Positions 6,451 through 11,857 of a stretch of 11,857 nt of DNA are shown piece by piece. The first letter of the stretch is position 1. Each line of letters begins with the position of its first letter. A model generated the notes under the pieces. The model made no database searches. It was given only the letters and a program-made list of their open reading frames with translations, and was not told the DNA's origin. Origin of the DNA: Mariprofundaceae bacterium (lineage in GTDB: Bacteria; Pseudomonadota; Zetaproteobacteria; Mariprofundales; Mariprofundaceae); assembly GCA_015488125.1 (NCBI GenBank), contig WFOJ01000017.1, positions 1 through 11,857 on the forward strand. The letters run 5' to 3'. Made by a program: the position numbers and the translations under genes.

Positions 6451-7832
6451 GATGATTCCTCTCTGGAAAGTTCATAAGCCTTGATTTTGCGATACAATTG
6501 CGAACGCTCCATGCCCATTTCACGGGCGGCGCGCTGAATATTCCAACCTGCCTTGTTCAGGTGATAGAGCAAAAACTCGCGCTCAAATGCCTCTCTTGCG
6601 TGATGAAAGGATTCATGGTTATAACTGCTTTCCTGACCCGTGTCGCCGCGTGTGCGATGCGTTGCCACGCCATCCAGCGGTGGCATATTTTCAGGCGTGA
6701 TGCACTCGCCTGGCCGCAGGATATGACATCGCTCCACATAATTGCGAAGTTCACGAATATTACCGGGCCAGCTATAGTTTCTCAGCAGGGATAACATATC
6801 TTCACTGAACGCCACAGCTTCGCCGCCCAGTGAACGCGCCTGTTCGTCAGCCAGTGTTTTCAGCAACAAGGGAAAATCTTCAGGATGATCGCGCAGCGGT
6901 GGCATATGTATGGTAACGATATTCAGACGATAATAAAAATCTTCCCGCAACCGCCCTTGCCGCAGCAATTGCTCAGGATCATAGGCAGAAGCCGCCAGCA
7001 CCCGCACCTGACAAACAATCGGCGATGGCAAGCCCAGCCGCTGAATACGCCGCTCCTGCATGGCGCGAAGCATACGCGCCTGAATCCCCGGTGGCAGATC
7101 GGCCACTTCATCAATGAGTAGCGTTCCCTGATGCGCCTGCTCAAAGCAACCGATCTGACGGTGCAAAGCGCCACTGAACGCGCCCTGTTCATGGCCAAAC
7201 AACTCTGAGGCCATTTGCTGCTCCGTCATTCCGGCAATATTCAGTTCAACCAACGGCTGTTCACGGCGCCGTGATTGCTGATGAATCATGCGGGCGGCAA
7301 TTGTTTTTCCCGTACCATGTTCGCCAAGGATCAATACGGGAGTATCACTGGCGGCGACGCGCCGGATCAGCTTGCGCGCTTCCCTGATCGCCGGACTGTC
7401 ACCGATCAGCTCACTCCGCGAACGATCGCGCACACGCTGGCGAAGACCGGAATTCTCACGCTCAAGCTTGCGCTTTTGCATCACATTGCGAAGCAGAATG
7501 AGTAACTTATCCGTCGATAATGGTTTTTCCAAAAAATCAAACGCACCCTGACGGGTAGCCTGAACGGCCGTATCCACCGTGGCGTGACCAGACATAATGA
7601 TCACAGGCACTGAATCATCAATCTGGCGTAAGCGGTTCATCGTCTCCAGGCCATCAATGCCAGGCATCCAAATATCCAGTAACACACAATCCGCCGGCTG
7701 TTTGCGAAAGCGGGCAACCGCCTCCTCACCGGAAGAAGCGGTGCTGACAACATAGTCCTCATCCTCCAGTACGCCCTGTAAGGACTCCCGAATTGGCGCT
7801 TCATCATCAACAATTAAAATGTGTGGAAACAT
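6447..7832 (-). CDS. ntrX: NtrX-like sigma-54-dependent response regulator
   Basis: This 461-residue regulator receives phosphate from the adjacent kinase and is built to activate sigma-54 RNA polymerase. The receiver domain (1-120) has the acidic pair D9/D10, phospho-acceptor D53 (LLDIWMPG), S81 and K103. The AAA+ domain (about 140-375) has Walker A GEHGTGKT (170-177), Walker B LLIDE (238-242) and sensor/arginine-finger region REDFYYRLN (296-304). A Fis-type helix-turn-helix (about 417-453, ending RSQLYRKIKAYEL) binds DNA. The sigma-54 contact loop, normally GAFTGA, reads GAFSGA (217-222), a conservative change. ATG 7832 lies 2 bases after the ntrY stop, with GAGGT 4 bases upstream of it. 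The name follows from pairing with an NtrY-type kinase and neighbouring trkA; the target genes are unknown and no convincing -24/-12 promoter was found in the window. Confidence 0.9.
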   Translation of the reverse strand: MFPHILIVDDEAPIRESLQGVLEDEDYVVSTASSGEEAVARFRKQPADCVLLDIWMPGIDGLETMNRLRQIDDSVPVIIMSGHATVDTAVQATRQGAFDFLEKPLSTDKLLILLRNVMQKRKLERENSGLRQRVRDRSRSELIGDSPAIREARKLIRRVAASDTPVLILGEHGTGKTIAARMIHQQSRRREQPLVELNIAGMTEQQMASELFGHEQGAFSGALHRQIGCFEQAHQGTLLIDEVADLPPGIQARMLRAMQERRIQRLGLPSPIVCQVRVLAASAYDPEQLLRQGRLREDFYYRLNIVTIHMPPLRDHPEDFPLLLKTLADEQARSLGGEAVAFSEDMLSLLRNYSWPGNIRELRNYVERCHILRPGECITPENMPPLDGVATHRTRGDTGQESSYNHESFHHAREAFEREFLLYHLNKAGWNIQRAAREMGMERSQLYRKIKAYELSREESS

Positions 7833-7834
7833 GA

Positions 7835-10000
7835 CTACCTCACAGGTTCACGGGATGGCACACGCAGACAAAAATGCGTCGGTTGACATGTTGAGAGCAA
7901 GAGCAATTCTCCTTCGTGTTCGCGGGCAATGCGGGCAGAAATCGACAACCCCAGCCCCGAACCTTCAGATTTGGTGGAAAAATAGGCATCGAACACCAAT
8001 TGTGGATTATCAAGCTGAATACCTTCGCCTTCATCCTCGACGTGAAAGGAAGTGTAATGTTCGAAGGTATCAACATACAAACGCACAGGCAAACAGCCTT
8101 CCTCCGTCGCCGACAAGGCATTATCCATAAGATTGATCAGCACCTGGCGAATTTGATCAGCATCGGCATAACAATAATAGGGTGTTGCAGGGAGTATGAC
8201 CTGGACACGCGGATAAGCGGCATAAAGATCGGCAATCTCATCCATCAAACTGCGCGCATCCACCATTGTACAACGCGGTCTGGGCAAGCTGGCCAGCGTC
8301 GAAAAATCACTGGTAAGGCGAATCAGGCGATTGCTCTGGGTAATAATGGTCTGGGTGCACTGCTCGAACACCTTGTCATCCAGTTTTCCCTTTTGACGGC
8401 GACGCTGCAAACGTTCGGCAGCAAGCTTGATCGGAGTCAAGGGATTTTTGATTTCATGAGCAACACTGCGGGCAACTTCCACCCATGCCCGATGCCGTTG
8501 TGCTTCGGCAACCTCGGTTAAATCATCCAGTACCAGTAAAAAACCGGAAAAAGCAGATGAACCCTTACCGGAAATTTGAATACCACGCACCAGCAAATGG
8601 CGCACCCCATGCTCCACACTCACATCCAGTTCTCGCTGCACAGCTGCGCCATTGGCCGAGCGTACTTCCTCAATAACATGCAATACCATTTGCACCCGTG
8701 CCGTTGATGCCGGAATATTGATGGTTTTCAGTGTTTGTGCCACATCAATCTGTTGCAATGCTTCCGTTGGTATTTCAAGCAAACGCACAAATGCCTGATT
8801 ATTCAGTTCCACCTCACCCTGATGATTCATCAGCAAAACGCCGGAATCGAGATTGGCCAGCAGGTTCTCAAGGATTTCCTTGCGCTGCTGACTATCCCGC
8901 AAAGCCTTGCGTAATTCGGATTGCGTCCGCTCCACTGCTTCCGTATTGCGCTTCAGCTTGCGGGACATGATATTGAATGAATGCACCAGGCTACCCAGTT
9001 CATCCTTGCCAGCAACCTGCAAGCTGACGTTCAGATCACCATCGCTGACGCGTTCCAAAGCGCTGGCCAGTTGCTCAACAGGGCGTGTCAGACCACGCGC
9101 AAATATCCAGGCTGCCCAGGCTGCAATCACCGTAACAATCAGTGTGATCAACACCATCAGATCCACAAACAAACGTCCCATGGCATCACGGTGGCGGGAT
9201 AACTCGCTGTATTTGCGATAGTCTTTCTCAACAGATCGGGCATCGGCCATCAAGCCGTCAGGAATAGCAACAGTCGCCCGCACCACGGCAACCAGTTTCT
9301 GGTGAATAATAACGGGCGCATAACCAACCAGATATTCACGTCCTTTTTCTGTATGTGGTTCAATGGTAATTTTACCCAGCGACAAACTCAAACGCACGCG
9401 ATCCGACATACGATCAGCTTTCAGCGTAAGTCCGTTTCGCGCAACGCTGACCAACGATTGTTCATTAAAATCAAAAATTTGCATGCTATCCCAGTCATGG
9501 TGCTGCATGCTCGCTGTGGCATAGGAAAAAAGATCACTACTGGCAAAAGGAGATGACAATACAAGATGATCACGCAAGGAAGCGTCATTCACGGTTTCCA
9601 GCAGGCCCTGCCGCAATTCACGGTCAATGCGCTGATAAAAGCCACGACCAAGCGTTATGGCCCGATTCAGCAGGGATTCCACCTTGATGTCGAACCAGTC
9701 ATCCAGCCCCCGGTTCACCACATAACTGGCCGTTCCCTGTAGCAATATGGCAGGCAACAGCAACATCGTGACCAATGCCATCACCAGTTTTAAGCGTAAC
9801 GAGGAGGCAGTACGCCTGCTTTTTTTACCGCGAAGATTCCGAATGCCGTAGCCCATCAGGGCAAGCGCTGCAATACCAAGCAGCCCGATATTCAGCCAGC
9901 GTAAGGCGATCAGCGCTCCCCATGTCTGCCCTGTGGGCCACAGCAATACCACCAGCAACACAAGCATCGCTGACAGAGCAAGAGGAAGGTAATGCGTCAT
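7835..10000 (-). CDS. ntrY: NtrY-like membrane sensor histidine kinase
   Basis: A 721-residue inner-membrane kinase that should phosphorylate the NtrX encoded next. Membrane segments lie at about 5-21, 30-52, 70-90 and 277-300, and the stretch between the last two (about 91-276) is expected to face the periplasm as a sensor. HAMP follows at about 300-352, then a coiled linker, a PAS domain (about 375-495), HisKA with VAHEIKNPLTPI (phospho-acceptor H515), and an ATPase domain with N box NLMDNA (623-628), G1 DEGEGI (656-661), F box near F670 and G2 GSGLGL (680-685). All catalytic motifs are intact. The ATG at 10000 overlaps the DUF4390 stop as ATGA, and the message has no strong ribosome site there, suggesting coupled translation. 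The architecture is that of NtrY rather than cytoplasmic NtrB. Its signal cannot be told from sequence. Confidence 0.92.
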   Translation of the reverse strand: MTHYLPLALSAMLVLLVVLLWPTGQTWGALIALRWLNIGLLGIAALALMGYGIRNLRGKKSRRTASSLRLKLVMALVTMLLLPAILLQGTASYVVNRGLDDWFDIKVESLLNRAITLGRGFYQRIDRELRQGLLETVNDASLRDHLVLSSPFASSDLFSYATASMQHHDWDSMQIFDFNEQSLVSVARNGLTLKADRMSDRVRLSLSLGKITIEPHTEKGREYLVGYAPVIIHQKLVAVVRATVAIPDGLMADARSVEKDYRKYSELSRHRDAMGRLFVDLMVLITLIVTVIAAWAAWIFARGLTRPVEQLASALERVSDGDLNVSLQVAGKDELGSLVHSFNIMSRKLKRNTEAVERTQSELRKALRDSQQRKEILENLLANLDSGVLLMNHQGEVELNNQAFVRLLEIPTEALQQIDVAQTLKTINIPASTARVQMVLHVIEEVRSANGAAVQRELDVSVEHGVRHLLVRGIQISGKGSSAFSGFLLVLDDLTEVAEAQRHRAWVEVARSVAHEIKNPLTPIKLAAERLQRRRQKGKLDDKVFEQCTQTIITQSNRLIRLTSDFSTLASLPRPRCTMVDARSLMDEIADLYAAYPRVQVILPATPYYCYADADQIRQVLINLMDNALSATEEGCLPVRLYVDTFEHYTSFHVEDEGEGIQLDNPQLVFDAYFSTKSEGSGLGLSISARIAREHEGELLLLSTCQPTHFCLRVPSREPVR

Positions 10001-10578
10001 GGCAACTGAAAGGAAATAACCTTCACTGTCTTACCAAGACGAAACGGGTACGTCCACCTGCTGAACGACAAGCTGCCATCGTGAAAATGGGCACGAATAT
10101 GCATAATAAATGTCGGTCGATTCTGCTGCTCATGTGCAATTTGCTGTAACAGCTTCAAAGGCAGCAGTGGCTTATGTTGCATACGCATCAAAAAATCCAC
10201 CGCCTCGGAAAGCCTGTCTGTCGTTCGGGATAGGCCACTTTTCACATCCAGCAGCTTCCAGTGTCCCGTCAACATATCGGGAGTCACCTGACGAATGATT
10301 TCCGTTGACCAGACTTCGGCATCCAGCCAGTAAGCGCGCTGGCGGTCAATCGTCACTTGCCAGCTGGAGGAAACAATAGCGCCATTTTCCAGCAAGGCGC
10401 GAACCTCATCAATACCGGCCGTGGTGTAGGCATCGCATACCAGCTGGTTTCCCTGGAATGTGATCGCGGCATCAGCATGCACTTGCGACGCCCGCTGTGG
10501 CAAGGAAAGCCTGGGCGCAGCCAGGCCATTACCTGCCCATGCCATCATCAGCAGAAATGCCAACAGGCCGTATTGCAC
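9997..10578 (-). CDS. Secreted DUF4390 protein of unknown function
   Basis: The 193-residue product starts with a clear signal peptide: a hydrophobic core (LLAFLLMMAWAG) and a likely cleavage after GLA near residue 20, so it is probably periplasmic. The rest (W73, YWLDAEVW, LTGHWKLLD, the LSEAVDFL helix and a closing beta-rich FHDGSLSFSRW part) fits the DUF4390 family, recognised by sequence pattern and by its common place directly before ntrY in proteobacteria. No catalytic motif is visible. The start is GTG at 10578, sharing one base with the symporter stop in the string TAGTG; AGGGCG about 8 bases upstream is a modest ribosome site. Its stop overlaps the ntrY start. A periplasmic partner for the NtrY sensor domain is a possible role, inferred only from this coupling. 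Confidence 0.85.
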   Translation of the reverse strand: MQYGLLAFLLMMAWAGNGLAAPRLSLPQRASQVHADAAITFQGNQLVCDAYTTAGIDEVRALLENGAIVSSSWQVTIDRQRAYWLDAEVWSTEIIRQVTPDMLTGHWKLLDVKSGLSRTTDRLSEAVDFLMRMQHKPLLPLKLLQQIAHEQQNRPTFIMHIRAHFHDGSLSFSRWTYPFRLGKTVKVISFQLP

Positions 10579-11857
10579 TACATTTCGCCCTGACGTAACT
10601 TTAGCAGATACACTCGCAGGGCGTCTGCGACTTTCCCCTGCAAGATGTACAAGCCGATGAAGTTAGGGAAAGCCATGGATAGTAACATAAGATCACTGAA
10701 ATCAAGAATATTACCGGCGCTAACAACAGAACCAAGCACAATAAATACGAGAAACAACAATCGATACGCCATGGAAAAACGTTCACCAAACACATAAGTC
10801 CAGCAACGCTCGCCATAATACGACCATGAAATCATTGTACTGTAGGCAAACAGCACAACCGACAGCGAAAGAATCACCGGAAACCAGCTCACCACCGAGC
10901 CAAAAGCCACCGAGGTCAGGGCTGCACCCTGATTGTTTTGCACCAGGCTGGCATACTCCGGTGCGTTATACACCCCGGTCAGAATAATCACCAATGCCGT
11001 CATGGTGCAGATAATAATGGTATCAATAAACGGTTCATACAACGCTACCATGCCCTGCCGTACCGGGTATTTCACCGCAGCAGCAGAATGCGCAATGGCC
11101 GCTGAACCAATGCCTGCTTCACTGGAAAAGGCAGCGCGCTTGAACCCCTGCACCAACACGCCCATCATGCCACCGGCCACCGCTGTTGGTGCAAAAGCAT
11201 CATGAACAATCATCACCAGTGCCGCCGGAACATTGCTGATATGCGTAAGAATAATCCAGATACAGGCCGTCAGATAGATCATGACCATCAGCGGTACCAC
11301 TGCTTCAGCGGTATGCGCAATGCGTTTAATACCACCGATGATCACCAGACCAACGGCAAAGGCCATGATCAGACCAAATAACCACGGCATCGCCACCAAT
11401 GCCGGAATATGCTGCTCAACAGCGCTCAGCGATTGTGATACCTGAAAGGCATTGCCACCGCCCAGCGAAGCGCACACACAAAGCACAGCAAACAGCACCG
11501 CCAATCCCTTGCCCACTCCAGCCAGACCTTTTTCCGCCAGTCCTCGGGAAAGGTATTCCATGGCTCCGCCCATAATGCGTCCGTCGGGACGAAATTCGCG
11601 GTACATTTGCGCCAGCGTTACTTCGGTAAACTTGGAAGTCATGCCAAAAAAACCGGCGACAATCATCCAGAAGGTCGCTCCCGGGCCACCGATACTGATG
11701 GCAATAGCCACGCCAGCGATATTGCCCAGGCCAACAGTGGCCGACAAGGCTGTGGTCAATGCCTGAAAAGGCGATACTTCACCGCGATCATCAGCCGATT
11801 GATACTTGCCGCGAATCACATCAAAGGCGTGCCGCATCATGCGCACATTGATAAAAC
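10578..11857 (-). CDS. AGCS-family sodium:alanine/glycine symporter, 5' end cut
   Basis: A multi-span inner-membrane carrier that imports a small amino acid such as alanine or glycine with sodium. The frame contains a GTG at 11846 but stays open to the window edge (…FINVRMMRHAF), and AGCS proteins have roughly 60-70 more residues before this point, so the true start lies outside. Counting from that GTG, the family core TVGLGNIAGVAIAI (37-50) with GGPGATFWM (53-61) is present, as is GFKRAAFSSEAGIGSA (234-249), another AGCS hallmark, and YYGE (343-346) near the C-terminus. About nine or ten hydrophobic spans are visible. The protein ends QGEM, and its TAG overlaps the GTG of DUF4390 by one base, so it is the first visible gene of the ntrYX-trkAH operon. 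The exact substrate cannot be assigned. Confidence 0.93.
   Translation of the reverse strand, partial: FINVRMMRHAFDVIRGKYQSADDRGEVSPFQALTTALSATVGLGNIAGVAIAISIGGPGATFWMIVAGFFGMTSKFTEVTLAQMYREFRPDGRIMGGAMEYLSRGLAEKGLAGVGKGLAVLFAVLCVCASLGGGNAFQVSQSLSAVEQHIPALVAMPWLFGLIMAFAVGLVIIGGIKRIAHTAEAVVPLMVMIYLTACIWIILTHISNVPAALVMIVHDAFAPTAVAGGMMGVLVQGFKRAAFSSEAGIGSAAIAHSAAAVKYPVRQGMVALYEPFIDTIIICTMTALVIILTGVYNAPEYASLVQNNQGAALTSVAFGSVVSWFPVILSLSVVLFAYSTMISWSYYGERCWTYVFGERFSMAYRLLFLVFIVLGSVVSAGNILDFSDLMLLSMAFPNFIGLYILQGKVADALRVYLLKLRQGEM

Noticed and set aside
7916..8521. A 201-codon open frame on the plus strand
   Set aside because: It is wholly antisense to the kinase and ATPase domains of ntrY, which carry intact motifs; no ribosome site or known family supports it.

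Overview
The window looks like ordinary chromosome from a Gram-negative bacterium of the Pseudomonadota. It carries Kdo (lipopolysaccharide inner core) biosynthesis genes, a periplasmic-type peptidoglycan peptidase, an NtrY/NtrX two-component pair next to trkA-trkH, and a tRNA-Gly(GCC)/tRNA-Cys(GCA) pair with encoded CCA ends. Base composition is moderate (about half G+C by eye). A gamma-, beta- or zeta-proteobacterium fits, but the sequence alone does not settle the class. I see no insertion sequence, phage gene, CRISPR array or transfer signature. Every protein gene and both tRNAs are on the minus strand, so the account below runs from high to low coordinates.

Region 1 (11857 down to 3628) is one tightly packed six-gene unit: an AGCS-family sodium/amino-acid symporter (5' end cut by the window edge), a secreted DUF4390 protein, histidine kinase ntrY, sigma-54-type response regulator ntrX, trkA and trkH. 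The junctions are a TAGTG stop/start, an ATGA overlap, a 2-base gap, a GTGA overlap and a 3-base gap, so co-transcription and translational coupling are very likely. The set combines a membrane-sensing two-component system with a complete Trk potassium uptake system and a sodium-coupled transporter. This suggests ion or osmotic/nutrient homeostasis, although what NtrYX controls here cannot be read from the window.

Region 2 (3627 to 3130) is non-coding for protein. It holds a strong sigma-70 promoter (TTGACA, 16-base spacer, TAGAAT) firing into tRNA-Gly, then tRNA-Cys, and then a second promoter candidate for the next operon. A textbook intrinsic-terminator hairpin with a T tract sits in the 45-base spacer between the two tRNAs, which is the oddest feature of the window.

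Region 3 (3099 to 192) is an envelope operon: an M23 (LytM) zinc metallopeptidase resembling MepM, then kdsD (arabinose-5-phosphate isomerase) and kdsC (Kdo-8-phosphate phosphatase), linked by overlapping stops and starts. After a 139-base gap containing a perfect 8-bp palindrome, a further gene appears to begin at a TTG codon with a strong ribosome binding site. It encodes a signal-peptide-like N-terminus and runs off the window. By analogy with kdsD-kdsC-lptC-lptA clusters it could be an Lpt component, but only 17 residues are visible.

I found no convincing undescribed system. The best leads are the tRNA spacer hairpin, the GAFSGA variant of the sigma-54 contact loop in NtrX, and the palindrome in front of the cut-off gene.
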